A stretch of DNA of 40,699 bases, from IMG/VR virus record IMGVR_UViG_3300044612_001589, positions 1 to 40,699 of that record; one strand, given 5' to 3'. The stretch's first letter is position 1; the number at the start of each line of letters is the position of its first letter. Position numbers and translations under genes: made by a program. This DNA comes from a virus. The notes beneath the pieces were generated by a model. The model searched no databases and was not told the origin of the DNA. It worked only from the letters and a program-made list of their open reading frames with translations. Shown here one piece after another: positions 7,762 to 16,557 of the stretch.

Positions 7762-8042
7762 ACAGAAAGAATCGACGAGAAGACATTCGCAGGCCGCAGC
7801 AAGACCCGATACCGATAAAGCCTCGGCAGTTTGTCGCGCCGCCCTGCGCGCTCTGCCAGTCGCACAGGCCAGAGCATACCAACTACAGCAGAATCTACGG
7901 AACCGTTACCCATGACTTCGGCAAGGTCCGATATATCAAATGCCATTTCTGCGGCAACTCTTGGACTGTAACGGTTCGCAATTCCGTTGAGGCGGAAAGA
8001 AATCAGGAAAGCGGCAGCGAGCATCAAGGCGAAACCTTGTAA
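7740..8042 (+). CDS. Small zinc-ribbon protein
   Basis: ATG 7740 follows GGAGGG with a short spacer and overlaps the end of the terminase gene; ATG 7758 is an alternative. The 100-residue product has a four-cysteine zinc ribbon: CALC near residues 36-39 and CHFC near 68-71, separated by a Tyr/Val-rich beta segment. The pattern resembles small phage zinc-finger regulators such as Ogr/Delta and, more loosely, Mu Com. A late-transcription or translation role is possible but unproven. It lies between terminase and the head-tail joiner, where small zinc-ribbon proteins are often found in related phages. Confidence 0.6.
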   Translation: MGSAAKMNRKNRREDIRRPQQDPIPIKPRQFVAPPCALCQSHRPEHTNYSRIYGTVTHDFGKVRYIKCHFCGNSWTVTVRNSVEAERNQESGSEHQGETL

Positions 8043-8071
8043 TTCTTTTTCTCTCGCCGCACGATAGCGGC

Positions 8072-8290
8072 ATGGCACTATCAGCAGAACAAGAATTGAC
8101 GCTCGTACAGGATGCGATACAAGCCCTGCTCTACGGCGGTCATTCGTCCTACTCTATTGGCGGCAGGTCAGTTAGCAAGCTCGACCTGAACGCTCTTTTT
8201 ACGCGCGAAGACTTACTTCTCAAGCGGGTCGCTCGCGAGGCTGGCGGCGGAATGTTTCGACTCGCAAAACTTACGAAGCCAAACAACTAA
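8072..8290 (+). CDS. gpW-like head-tail joining protein
   Basis: The 72-residue protein has the small alpha+beta plan of lambda gpW: an N-terminal helix (EQELTLVQDAIQALLYG), a short hairpin (SYSIGGRSVSKLD) and a second helix (REDLLLKRVAREAGG). gpW stabilises DNA-filled heads and prepares the tail attachment site. Its position directly before a lambda-type portal gene matches lambda order (W then B). The stop codon overlaps the first base of the portal ATG. No strong ribosome site is visible upstream. Confidence 0.65.
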   Translation: MALSAEQELTLVQDAIQALLYGGHSSYSIGGRSVSKLDLNALFTREDLLLKRVAREAGGGMFRLAKLTKPNN

Positions 8291-10086
8291 TGCTTGGAAG
8301 AATCCTCGATTCAATTATCTCGGCAGTAAGTCCGCAGGCTGGCGTACGCAGGGCGCAGGCTCGCAAGGTTATGCGGGCGTTTGCCGGAGCAGAGCCGAGC
8401 AGGCTGAACGCAAACAAGCGACCAAAAAATAATTCAGCCGATACTGAGCTAGGCGGTCCGTTTGGCGCAAATCAGATGCGAGCTTGGGCTCGGATGCTCG
8501 TCAGGGATAACGCTTGGGCTTGGGGCGTTGTTGATACGTTTGTCAACTCGGTCATCGGTAAAGGCATCGATATACAATCAGCCTACGAAACAGCAAATGG
8601 CGAAGACCTTGAGCAGATAAACGAACGCCGCGATGACGTATGGGAGCGATGGGCTGAGGTCTGCGAAATAAACGGGCAATATACATTTGCTGAGCTTCAG
8701 CAAATGGCGATGCGAGAAATCGTCGAGGCGGGCGAAGTTCTGATTCGCATGGTTCCAGTCGATAAAAAGTTTCGCGGAATCTTTCGCCCTGTCCCGCTGG
8801 CTCTTGAATTGATTGAGGCTGACCGGCTGGCCGAAGAGCGAGACACCTACAAAGTCGCGACTCGCGAAAATCACAGAATCAATCGCGGCATCGAGCTAGA
8901 CGAACTAGGAAGGCCAGTAGCTTACTGGATTTATCCGAACCATCCGACAGACCCTTATCTAAATCGCGGCGAGCCTAGGCGAATCGATGCGGATGAAATC
9001 ATCCATCTATTCAATCGCCAGCGCGTCGGGCAGACTCGCGGCATTTCGATGTTCGCTCCTTGCGTTAGCTGGATTCGCGACCTCGGCACTTATGTCGATA
9101 ACGAGCTACAGGCGTCAGCTGTTGCCTCATGCTTTACCGTAGCAATCAAGACAGAGGGCGGCATCAGCGGGCTCAATCCGCCGAGCAGCGCAGTCGGTGA
9201 GGTCAGCGACACGGACGGCAACCGATATGAGTATCTTCAGCCCGGCATGGTAATGCACCTCAATCCCAATGAGTCGATTGAGTCTGCGAATCCCGGCAGG
9301 CCAAACTCAGCAAGCGAGCCTTGGATTAACCTGATGCTTCGTGGCATCGCGGTCGGAACTGGTTTGAGCTATGAGACGGTCGCCAGAGACTACAGCAAAA
9401 CAAACTACAGCAGCAATCGAGCCAGCCAGCTTGAGGACCGCAGAAGGTTCCGACGATGGCAGCGGTATCTGATTGAGAAATTGAATCAAAGAGTTTGGGA
9501 TAAATTCTGCTTGTCGGCTGCGATGGTTGACCTTGCGGGATTTCCTAGCGTTGCGGACTTGCTCGACAATCCGCGCAAGTCTGCTCCTTGTGAACACATG
9601 CCGCCGAGTTGGGAATGGGTTGACCCGCAGAGCGAGCAGCAATCGAGCGAAGCAGGACTCAAGGCATTTCAGACAACGTATCTCGATGAGCTTGGCAGTC
9701 GAGGTAAAAACTGGCGCCATGTTTTTTATCAGCGAGCAAAAGAAGAAAACCTGCTCAAGCAACTTGGACTCGTCAGTCCTACGGCAGCGGTCGAGGCTGA
9801 AGCTCAAGCAAAGATGGGAGCCGCATCGCAGCCGCACCAGCCAGCTCAGCAGGCGGCTACCGGCAGCGGCGAAATGATGGGGCTCTCGCGGCTTCAGTGG
9901 CAGCGCAATCGCAAAGCAATCATGGACGTGCTCAAAGATGTGATGGCAAACGCAATCACGCAGGCACAGGCCACGGTTTTGCTGAGTGGTCTGGGCTTGA
10001 GCGCCGATAACGTCTCGGCGCTGCTCGCTGATGCGGCTGATGGTCGGGTCGAGTCTGTGCCGCAGGAGGCGGAGGCCGATGCCTGA
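8290..10086 (+). CDS. Portal protein (lambda gpB type)
   Basis: The 598-residue product matches the lambda-type portal family in length and features: a basic N-terminus, then MRAWARMLVRDNAWAWGVVDTF, the typical early helix, followed by NSVIGKGIDIQ, an EAGEVLIRM strand, an LELIEADRL segment, and DEIIHLFNRQRVGQTRGISMFAP, the hallmark stem region. A central TNYSSNRASQLEDRR helix and an Ala/Gln-rich C-terminus follow. The dodecameric portal sits at one capsid vertex, binds terminase during packaging and anchors the tail. The 3' end overlaps the next gene by 8 bases. Confidence 0.9.
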   Translation: MLGRILDSIISAVSPQAGVRRAQARKVMRAFAGAEPSRLNANKRPKNNSADTELGGPFGANQMRAWARMLVRDNAWAWGVVDTFVNSVIGKGIDIQSAYETANGEDLEQINERRDDVWERWAEVCEINGQYTFAELQQMAMREIVEAGEVLIRMVPVDKKFRGIFRPVPLALELIEADRLAEERDTYKVATRENHRINRGIELDELGRPVAYWIYPNHPTDPYLNRGEPRRIDADEIIHLFNRQRVGQTRGISMFAPCVSWIRDLGTYVDNELQASAVASCFTVAIKTEGGISGLNPPSSAVGEVSDTDGNRYEYLQPGMVMHLNPNESIESANPGRPNSASEPWINLMLRGIAVGTGLSYETVARDYSKTNYSSNRASQLEDRRRFRRWQRYLIEKLNQRVWDKFCLSAAMVDLAGFPSVADLLDNPRKSAPCEHMPPSWEWVDPQSEQQSSEAGLKAFQTTYLDELGSRGKNWRHVFYQRAKEENLLKQLGLVSPTAAVEAEAQAKMGAASQPHQPAQQAATGSGEMMGLSRLQWQRNRKAIMDVLKDVMANAITQAQATVLLSGLGLSADNVSALLADAADGRVESVPQEAEADA

Positions 10087-12694
10087 GAAATATGAGCACA
10101 TTGATTTCAAGCCGCCAGCAGGAGTCAGAGCCGAAGCAAAAAAAGGGCTTGAGTGGCGCGACGAACATAACCGAGGCGGCACGATGGTCGGAGTCGCAAG
10201 GGCTCGCGACCTGAGTAACGGCAAGAACATATCAGCGGACACGGCAAAGCGAATGAATAGTTATTTCGCTCGCCATGCGGTTGACAAAAAAGGTAAAGGC
10301 TGGAGTCCCGGCGAAGATGGCTTCCCTAGTGCAGGCCGCATCGCGTGGGCTCTCTGGGGCGGCGATGCAGGCGAGGCATGGGCCGGAAAACTTGTTCGTC
10401 AGATTGAAGCCGCAGACAAAAAAGAAAGGTCGCTGCCAGTGAAGCCGAAGCAAATTAAAAGCTGGAAGTCTGACGAACTGCCGCCGCAGAAAATGATTTT
10501 GCGGATGGTCAGCGTTCGCGCTGAAACGGCAAACGCAGAAACAAAATCCGTCGAGGTCGTCGTCGCCAGTGAAAATCCCATCGAGCGATACGACTCAGAG
10601 CGAGACTCTGTAATCCGCGAAATTCTGTTGATGGACGGCGTTGAGTTTCGCACTGACAGGATGCAGCTACCGATTGTCGACTCGCATGACCGCAGCACGG
10701 TTCGCAACGTTCTCGGCTCAGTCAGGAATATCCGCAAAGAAGGCACTCAGCTTGTCGGCGATGCAACGTTTGCCCGCGACTCGGACTCGCAGAGCGCATA
10801 CGAAAAACTGCTCGATGGTCATCTAACTGACTTCAGCATCACGGCAACGCCGAAGCAAATTACAAGCGTCAGGCGAGGTGAGACCTACAGCCTGCGTGGA
10901 GAAATAATCGAAGGTCCGGCTGACATCGTTACGCGATGGATGCCGACCGATGCCTCGCTGGTCGCGGCGGGCGCAGACGAAACCTCAACAGTACGCGACC
11001 TGCGACGAAGTTACTTTATAAACGGAGACGATTTGATGAAACGCGCTTTGACTGAAGAAATGAAAGCGATGCTTGTCGCTAAGGGTATGCCTGAGCAAAT
11101 CGAAGACCCAGAGCAAGCCCTGACTTGGGTTGTCGGCATGATGACTGAGGCGGCTGGGGAATCGCCGGAAATTGAAATGGAAAACAAGCCAATGGAAAAC
11201 GCAATGGCTGCTGAAGACGAAATGAAAAAAATGGAGCATCCAGAAAAGAAAATGGCCGAAGGAATGGACCAAGAAGAAGAAATCAAGCAGACCGTTCAGC
11301 GAGCCCTGAAAGAAGACTCGAAGCGGCGAAAGGAAATTGTTGCACTGTGTTCGGCAGCGAATATCGAGCGTTCGTTTGCTGAGCAACTTTGCGACACTGG
11401 CGTCTCTTTAGATATTGCTCGAACCCAGATTTTGGAGAAAGTTCTTATGACCAACCAACCGTTGGGAGCTTCTTCGGGGCGCGAGCGCATCGAAGTAACT
11501 CGAAGCTCTGATGACAAGTTTAACGAAGCGATTCGCGATGGCCTTATCAGTCGCGCGTTTCGTGGCGCTGGCCTGCGGACGAGTCCGTTTGCTGGCGGCA
11601 AGCCTGCTGAGGGCTCGGAAGAGTTCAAGCATTTTGGCCTGATGCGAATGGCAGAAAAGATTTTGCAGCGTCAGGGTGTGAACACTGACCGCATGAGCAA
11701 TCGTGATATTGCTCTTGCTGCTCTTGGCTCGCCTGCTGTCTGCAATCGATTTAACATCGAGCGTTCGTCCTACCATACGACCGGCTCGTTTTCTAATCTG
11801 CTTCTCGATGCCGCCAACAAAACTTTGTTGACTGCTTACGACGAAGCTCCGACGACTTATCAGCTTTGGTCGCGAACTGCTCCAGCAGTCGCCGATTTCA
11901 AGACAGTAAATCGGATTCGATTTTCGGAAGCTCCAGACCTTGAAGTCGTGCCAGAGACCAAGCCTTACAAGCAAGGCGTGATGACCGACAGCAAGGAAAG
12001 CTACAAGGTCGAAAAGTACGGTGCGATTTTTACCGTGAGCTGGGAGACGGTCGTCAATGATGACCTCGACGCTATCTCGCGGATTCCTGCAATGCACGGC
12101 AACGCCGCTCGCCGCAAGGTGAACAAAGTTGTCTATAACGTGCTGACCAGCAACCCGACGATGGGCGATGGCTTCAGCTTGTTTTCAGCGTCCCATGCCT
12201 CAGGAACAAACTTCGCAAACGCCTCGGCTGCTCCTTCGGTAACAACGCTCAACACGGCGTTTCGTGACATGATGAAGCAGAAAGGATTGACCAGCGATGC
12301 GATTATTAACGTGAATCCTCGCTATCTGATTGTTCCTGTTAGCGTTGCGGCTGGAGCGCTTCAGCTTGTCGGCTCGCTTGCCGACCCTGCTGCTGGCGGC
12401 TCGTCTACGACCGGCAATAGCAACACGCTAAATATCTACGGACCGAACGGAGTGCGTCCGCTTCAGGTCATCGTCGAGCCAGTTCTCGAAGCCTACAGCA
12501 CGACCGGCTGGTTTTTGGCTGCTGACTATGCCTCAGTCGATACCGTCGAAGTTTCTTTCCTGCAAGGCGAGGAATCGCCAGTGCTGGAAAACGAGTGGGA
12601 CTTTAACACAGATTGCTACAAATACAAGGTTCGCCAGACGTTCGGCGTAGCCGCGATTGATTGGCGTGGTCTGTATAAGTATCACAACGCCTAG
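10079..12694 (+). CDS. Fused prohead protease-major capsid protein
   Basis: ATG 10079 is chosen because two GGAGG sites lie just upstream; the longer in-frame form from 10031 starts inside the portal gene. The 871-residue product has four parts. Residues 8-110 are a domain with ARARDLSNGKNIS and WSPGEDGFPSAGRIAWALWGGD that I associate with phage head genes. Residues 145-300 are a HK97-type protease with VDSHDRS (His203) and DFSITATP (Ser253). Residues 360-415 are Glu/Met/Lys-rich and scaffold-like. Residues 435-871 are a Mu gpT/HK97-like capsid protein. Protease and shell subunit in one chain imply self-cleavage during assembly. MTNQPLGAS near residue 432 might be an internal start for free capsid protein. 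Confidence 0.85.
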   Translation: MPEKYEHIDFKPPAGVRAEAKKGLEWRDEHNRGGTMVGVARARDLSNGKNISADTAKRMNSYFARHAVDKKGKGWSPGEDGFPSAGRIAWALWGGDAGEAWAGKLVRQIEAADKKERSLPVKPKQIKSWKSDELPPQKMILRMVSVRAETANAETKSVEVVVASENPIERYDSERDSVIREILLMDGVEFRTDRMQLPIVDSHDRSTVRNVLGSVRNIRKEGTQLVGDATFARDSDSQSAYEKLLDGHLTDFSITATPKQITSVRRGETYSLRGEIIEGPADIVTRWMPTDASLVAAGADETSTVRDLRRSYFINGDDLMKRALTEEMKAMLVAKGMPEQIEDPEQALTWVVGMMTEAAGESPEIEMENKPMENAMAAEDEMKKMEHPEKKMAEGMDQEEEIKQTVQRALKEDSKRRKEIVALCSAANIERSFAEQLCDTGVSLDIARTQILEKVLMTNQPLGASSGRERIEVTRSSDDKFNEAIRDGLISRAFRGAGLRTSPFAGGKPAEGSEEFKHFGLMRMAEKILQRQGVNTDRMSNRDIALAALGSPAVCNRFNIERSSYHTTGSFSNLLLDAANKTLLTAYDEAPTTYQLWSRTAPAVADFKTVNRIRFSEAPDLEVVPETKPYKQGVMTDSKESYKVEKYGAIFTVSWETVVNDDLDAISRIPAMHGNAARRKVNKVVYNVLTSNPTMGDGFSLFSASHASGTNFANASAAPSVTTLNTAFRDMMKQKGLTSDAIINVNPRYLIVPVSVAAGALQLVGSLADPAAGGSSTTGNSNTLNIYGPNGVRPLQVIVEPVLEAYSTTGWFLAADYASVDTVEVSFLQGEESPVLENEWDFNTDCYKYKVRQTFGVAAIDWRGLYKYHNA

Positions 12695-12742
12695 TCGATT
12701 TACTTGCTTTCAATTCACAAAAAAACTTGAGGAAATTTCAAT

Positions 12743-13414
12743 ATGTATAACGCTTATCCTTTGCATGATTTTATCTACGGAGGCGACGACTTTATTGGCG
12801 GCGCAACCTTGGCCGCAACTGTCGGCGAGGGACTCTGGAAGATTACCGACACCAGCTCAGCCGGTACGCCAACCTATACCAAAGATGCGGCTGCTCACGG
12901 CGGCGTAGTAACTTTGGCTTTTGACTCACAAACTGAGATTCAAAATGTTTGCTTGGACTTCGGCGACAAACTACAGCTCGATATCGACTCGCTGATTGAA
13001 GTCGAATTTCGAGTTAAGACTGTCGCTACGCTGGACTCGGCAACAACTTTGACGTTCGGCCTACAATCAAATCGAAACGACAACACAGACTCGACGACTA
13101 ACAATGCTCAGTTCAAGCTAGTCGCCAATAATAATGTTGTCGTCGAGACTGATGACGGCACGACCGACAACGATGACAAGGCGACTGGGCAAACGCTGGT
13201 CGCTTCATTTAAGCGTTTTGTTATTTCGTTCGCTGCTGGCAAGAGTGACGTTCGCTTTTTTATCGACGGCGACCGAGTTGCTTCAGCAACCACGTTCACG
13301 ATGGCCGCTGCTACTGGTCAGCTTCAGCCGTTCGTCCAGATTCAAAAGACCTCGGACAACAACACCGACAGCGTTTCAATCGATTACATCGGCTGGAAGG
13401 CTCGACGGGTCTAA
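12743..13414 (+). CDS. Putative capsid decoration or LamG-like protein
   Basis: A GAGGAAA ribosome site precedes ATG 12743. The 223-residue protein resembles a concanavalin/LamG-type jelly roll: a long series of beta strands with TLDSATTLTFGLQSN, FKRFVISFAAGKSDVRFFIDGDRV and a closing VSIDYIGWKARRV. Its place right after the capsid gene suggests a head decoration protein, possibly exposed and ligand-binding. It is Asp/Thr/Asn-rich and lacks a signal peptide. The assignment rests on fold-like pattern and gene order. Confidence 0.6.
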   Translation: MYNAYPLHDFIYGGDDFIGGATLAATVGEGLWKITDTSSAGTPTYTKDAAAHGGVVTLAFDSQTEIQNVCLDFGDKLQLDIDSLIEVEFRVKTVATLDSATTLTFGLQSNRNDNTDSTTNNAQFKLVANNNVVVETDDGTTDNDDKATGQTLVASFKRFVISFAAGKSDVRFFIDGDRVASATTFTMAAATGQLQPFVQIQKTSDNNTDSVSIDYIGWKARRV

Positions 13415-13417
13415 TCA

Positions 13418-13768
13418 ATGACGCTACGCGAATCTATCGCCAGCGATGCGGTCTCGGTGTTCTTGTCTTCTGATGAGTTTGCCGAGACTGTTGTCTATCA
13501 TCCTCGCAGCGGCGGCTCTCGGACGATTCTCGCCATCGTCGACAGGGAGCCGCCTGCGTTGATGGACGATGCAGGCAATATGCTCGCTTTGTCTTTCATG
13601 CTCTACGTTGCCAACTCGGCAACAAGCGGCATTACTGCTCAGGAAATTGATACGGGCGGAGACGAAATTTTGATTGCTGCTCGCGTCAATGACGCTCAGA
13701 AAAAGACCTGCACGATTGTTCGCGTTATGGACAACGACCACGGCATGCTACAGTTGGCGGTTAAGTAA
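13418..13768 (+). CDS. Putative head-tail joining protein
   Basis: This 116-residue protein follows the decoration gene by three bases. It starts with a short helix (LRESIASDAVSVFLSSDEFAETVVYHP) and continues with strands around RTILAIVDREPP and EILIAARVNDAQKKTCTIVRVMDNDHGMLQLAV, the usual build of small gpFII-like or neck-ring proteins. In siphophages such proteins complete the portal vertex and receive the tail. The order capsid, decoration, this gene, tail completion, gpZ-like, tail tube supports the call. Confidence 0.6.
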   Translation: MTLRESIASDAVSVFLSSDEFAETVVYHPRSGGSRTILAIVDREPPALMDDAGNMLALSFMLYVANSATSGITAQEIDTGGDEILIAARVNDAQKKTCTIVRVMDNDHGMLQLAVK

Positions 13769-13770
13769 AC

Positions 13771-14259
13771 ATGGCTACGGCAATCTGTGAACAAATCGCA
13801 CTGAAGGTTTCGCAGCGGCTTCAGCTAATTTCTCAGAGCAGCGGTTATGAGACGACTGTAGCCGGAACTGTAATTCGTGCTGAAAAAATCTGGAATGGAA
13901 ATCTGAAAGATTATCAAATCACAATCACGCAGACTTCCAACACATATAACGAAACGATGAGCCATCCCGGCAATCCGCCAGCGATTGCTTGGGATTTAGT
14001 TTTTACTGTCTTCGGAGAAATCAGGCCGAGCGAAGACGATACGATGAGCTTTGATGCGCTTTGCAATGAGTTTGCAAGCGATATGGTCAAGGCGATTACG
14101 GTCCCGGCTGCAAGTTGGCATAACTGGGACGGGCTCGCAATCAATACGGTTTTCAACACAATTACAAACGTTAATGCTGAAGAAATAGGCGGCGCTCGTT
14201 TAGAGTTTACAGTCATCTATCGCACAGATGAAACAAACCCTTACACGGTGAGAACCTGA
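13771..14259 (+). CDS. Putative tail completion/terminator protein
   Basis: The 162-residue product sits between a head-tail joiner and a gpZ-like gene, where lambda-like phages encode the tail terminator (gpU-like). Features are an N-terminal helix (CEQIALKVSQRLQLI), a beta segment (YQITITQTSNTYN), a WDLVFTVFGEIRPSED strand and a C-terminal ARLEFTVIYRTDETNPY strand ending close to the stop. That final strand with a preceding long helix is common to tail terminators that cap the tail tube. No enzymatic motif is seen. Confidence 0.5.
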   Translation: MATAICEQIALKVSQRLQLISQSSGYETTVAGTVIRAEKIWNGNLKDYQITITQTSNTYNETMSHPGNPPAIAWDLVFTVFGEIRPSEDDTMSFDALCNEFASDMVKAITVPAASWHNWDGLAINTVFNTITNVNAEEIGGARLEFTVIYRTDETNPYTVRT

Positions 14260-14262
14260 GCG

Positions 14263-14898
14263 ATGGCCGTAACGATGAAAATCAGAGAAGAACATGCTCA
14301 GGAGCTAGAGCAAGCCCTGCGCGATATACCGGGCGGAATCGAAAAAGCATTTGCTCGCGCCTCGATGCGCGTCGCCAAGCAAGGCGTTACTCTGATAAGC
14401 ACTGACATAACAGGTCGCGTAAACATAAAGAAAAAAGACCTCAAGAAGGTTTTGCGCTCAAAGAAGCGAGGCAATACTTCAGCGATGAGCGAGCTGGACA
14501 AATCCGGAAGATTTCCGCTTAAATACTTTGGGGCCAAGCAGGCCAAAAAAGGCGTGACCTACAAAATAGAAAAAGGCGGCAAGCGGTCACTGGCTCTGAG
14601 CGCGTTTGGTCCTGAGATTCCTCGACTCGGCAGGCATGTATTTAAGCGAGCATCGCCGGTCGAAGTGCCGCTGAAATACAAAGGGCGAAATAAAGGCAAA
14701 AAAAAGCGACACGACAACTTGCCAATTATTCCTTTGTTTGGCGTTTCTCCGTGGGGAACCTTTGTAAGAAACAAAATGCTTGAGCCAACAAAGCTGAAAC
14801 TGCAAATCGCATTTGAGCGGCGAATAGAATCTGAGGCTCGCTACCTTATCGACCAACACTTAAAAAAAACCGGAGGGACTGAAAATGCCACTAATTAA
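14263..14898 (+). CDS. Minor tail protein gpZ/HK97 gp10-like
   Basis: The strongly basic 211-residue protein begins with a helix around EEHAQELEQALRDIPGGIEKAFARASMRVAKQG followed by TLISTDITGRVNIKKKDLKKVL. The long helix followed by a STDITGR-type turn and Lys-rich loops is characteristic of the lambda gpZ/HK97 gp10 tail-completion family. The C-terminus has a WGTFVRNKML segment and ends in an Arg/Glu helix. Gene order (joiner, terminator, gpZ, tube) fits. The last 14 bases overlap the tail tube start. Confidence 0.65.
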   Translation: MAVTMKIREEHAQELEQALRDIPGGIEKAFARASMRVAKQGVTLISTDITGRVNIKKKDLKKVLRSKKRGNTSAMSELDKSGRFPLKYFGAKQAKKGVTYKIEKGGKRSLALSAFGPEIPRLGRHVFKRASPVEVPLKYKGRNKGKKKRHDNLPIIPLFGVSPWGTFVRNKMLEPTKLKLQIAFERRIESEARYLIDQHLKKTGGTENATN

Positions 14899-15820
14899 AC
14901 GCAAGCACGTTCTTGCTGCAAAGATTGAAACGACTAGCGGAACGGCTGAGACTCTCGCCGGTGCTGACGCTGCGTTCAACGTTTTCGACCTGACGATGCA
15001 GCCGACGATTACGATGACTCCTCGAATGGGCAACGGTAGCTTTTCAAGCATGACGGCAATCCGCGAGCTGAGCGGCGGAACCTGCACGTTTAAGACTGAG
15101 GTCTATGGTTCTGGAGCTGGCGGCGTACCGGGCTGGGCTTCGACATTCCTGCCTGCCTGCGGCTGGAGCGTCAGCACAGGTACATTCAGCCCGAAGACAG
15201 AAGCACCGGGAACTAATGTGAAAACCCTTACGCTTGGGGCTTATATTGACGGCAAGCGAAAGCTGATGCGTGGCTGTGCCGGGACGTTCAAGATGATTTT
15301 TGAGACCGGAAAGATTGCCGTTATTGAATGGACGTTTACTGGCGTTTGGGTTGATGTAACGGACGTGGCAATTCTTGCTCCGACCTATCCGACAGCCCTG
15401 CCGCTGCGAGTTGGAAACGCGACGTTTACAATCGGCAGTTGGTCGCCCTGCTTTGCTCGGCTTGAAGTCGATGCAGGCAATACGGTTATCCTTCGCGAGT
15501 GCGCGACAAACTCAGACAATAGCGGGTATGCTGCGGCAATGATTACAGACCGAAACGTTGTGGGCTCGATTGACCCAGAATCGACGCTCGTATCTGAGGC
15601 GAATCCTTATGGCGACTGGCTCAGTCATACTGAGCGAGCGCTGGCGTTTGACCTTGAAAACGCTACAGACAAGTTTGCAATCAATGCTCCGAAGTTTCAG
15701 ATTACAAATGTGCAAGAGGCTGACCGGAACGGAATTGTAACGGATACGATTTCTTTCCAGTGCAACCGCAGCGCGGCGGCTGGCAATGATGAGCTGACAA
15801 TCGTTTTTTCTGCACCTTAG
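14885..15820 (+). CDS. Major tail tube protein
   Basis: GGAGGG lies 8 bases before ATG 14885. The 311-residue protein has the signature of phage tail tube proteins: a short LAAKIETTSGTAE start, then LTMQPTITMTPRMGNGSFSSM, beta strands, an FKMIFETGKIAVIEWTFTGVW strand in the middle, and an ITNVQEADRNGIVTDTISFQCN strand near the end. Hexameric rings of this protein stack to form the tail tube around the tape measure. Position before chaperones and tape measure is the canonical siphophage order. Confidence 0.8.
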   Translation: MPLIKRKHVLAAKIETTSGTAETLAGADAAFNVFDLTMQPTITMTPRMGNGSFSSMTAIRELSGGTCTFKTEVYGSGAGGVPGWASTFLPACGWSVSTGTFSPKTEAPGTNVKTLTLGAYIDGKRKLMRGCAGTFKMIFETGKIAVIEWTFTGVWVDVTDVAILAPTYPTALPLRVGNATFTIGSWSPCFARLEVDAGNTVILRECATNSDNSGYAAAMITDRNVVGSIDPESTLVSEANPYGDWLSHTERALAFDLENATDKFAINAPKFQITNVQEADRNGIVTDTISFQCNRSAAAGNDELTIVFSAP

Positions 15821-15842
15821 GTTTAATAGTTGAGGCGGGACA

Positions 15843-16205
15843 ATGGGGCGAGCGTTAGAGCCGGGCTACCGGTTTCCAATTTATTTAGACTACGACGAGG
15901 AGAAACCAGAAGACCAGCGACCGACGATTTTTATTGTTGCTCTGTCAATGCGAAAGCATGAGTTGTTGGCCGAGGTCTGGGATTCTGCACCAAAGACAAC
16001 TTCAAAAGAGTTCTTTGATTACATTGCGGACGCATTAGCGAACGTAATTACAGGATGGAAAAACTTTCGAGACCCACAAACAGAAAAAGAAATTGAGTTC
16101 AGCCGGGACTCGCTGAAAGATGTTTTTACTTTTGGTGAAGCTCGCGAATTGTTTCGGAAAATTTTAGCAAGCGGTAGCGTTAGCAAGGACGACGAAAAAA
16201 ACTAA
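15843..16205 (+). CDS. Tail assembly chaperone (gpG-like, zero-frame product)
   Basis: The 120-residue protein, helical and acidic, lies between the tail tube and tape measure genes, where siphophages encode the tail chaperone. A helical segment MRKHELLAEVWDSAPKTTSKEF and a C-terminal GEARELFRKILASGS helix are visible. The gene ends GAA AAA AAC TAA, so a perfect slippery heptamer A AAA AAC (16196-16202) overlaps the last codons. This marks the start of a -1 frameshift into 16202-16555. Both products are thought to bind and solubilise the tape measure before tube assembly. Confidence 0.8.
   Translation: MGRALEPGYRFPIYLDYDEEKPEDQRPTIFIVALSMRKHELLAEVWDSAPKTTSKEFFDYIADALANVITGWKNFRDPQTEKEIEFSRDSLKDVFTFGEARELFRKILASGSVSKDDEKN
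16196..16202 (+). promoter_or_regulatory. Programmed -1 ribosomal frameshift site A AAA AAC
   Basis: The heptamer fits X XXY YYZ in the zero frame and ends right before the TAA stop at 16203-16205. Shifting -1 opens a frame of 117 further codons to 16555. That frame has no good start of its own. This is the canonical siphophage tail chaperone arrangement, like lambda G/GT. The nearby CGGCAGCTCTAATCC...GGGGCTGCTG sequence (about 16209-16239) can pair weakly and might act as a downstream stimulator. Confidence 0.85.
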
Positions 16206-16555
16206 GAACGGCAGCTCTAATCCGGCAGGGGCTGCTGTGTAAACATTGCACAGGAAAAAAATGCGTTGACGAACCGACAATACACTGTTCGGTTTCTATC
16301 GCGTGTCCAAGGTGCAATGAGGCCGGGTGCGATGATTGCAATCAGAGCGGATTTTTTGAGCTGACGAGTTGTCCTAAGCGGCTAATCAGCAAAGAGTTGT
16401 TGAGAGCAATCAGGCTTGCAGATTTAATGAAAGAAGGCATCCCGCCAGTTAGCGGCGGCGTGCTAGACCAATCAGCGTGGTTTGTCAGTTTGTATGAGAT
16501 GTTTCGCAGTGAGCAATCAAGAGCCGAGAGCGAAGCGTATAGACGAGAACGATAA
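16202..16555 (+). CDS. Tail assembly chaperone extension (gpT-like, -1 frame)
   Basis: Translation in the -1 frame from the slip site gives 117 residues, stopping with TAA at 16553-16555, two bases before the tape measure ATG. Fused to the first 120 residues this makes a 237-residue product. The extension begins LRTAALIRQGLLC and carries a cysteine-rich stretch (CKHC, then several Cys including CPRC and CDDC) that looks like one or two zinc-binding knuckles, followed by a helical C-terminus ending YRRER. No ATG or ribosome site near its start supports independent translation. The Cys-rich chemistry is unusual beside lambda gpT. Confidence 0.75.
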   Translation, partial: LRTAALIRQGLLCKHCTGKKCVDEPTIHCSVSIACPRCNEAGCDDCNQSGFFELTSCPKRLISKELLRAIRLADLMKEGIPPVSGGVLDQSAWFVSLYEMFRSEQSRAESEAYRRER

Positions 16556-16557
16556 TC

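Noticed and set aside
10031-10078. Upstream start for the protease-capsid gene
   Set aside because: It lies within the portal gene and adds an Arg-run; two GGAGG motifs support the start at 10079.
9307-10242. Long minus-strand frame opposite the portal gene
   Set aside because: Shadow of a clearly real portal/capsid coding region; no family features and Arg/Cys-rich composition typical of antisense frames.
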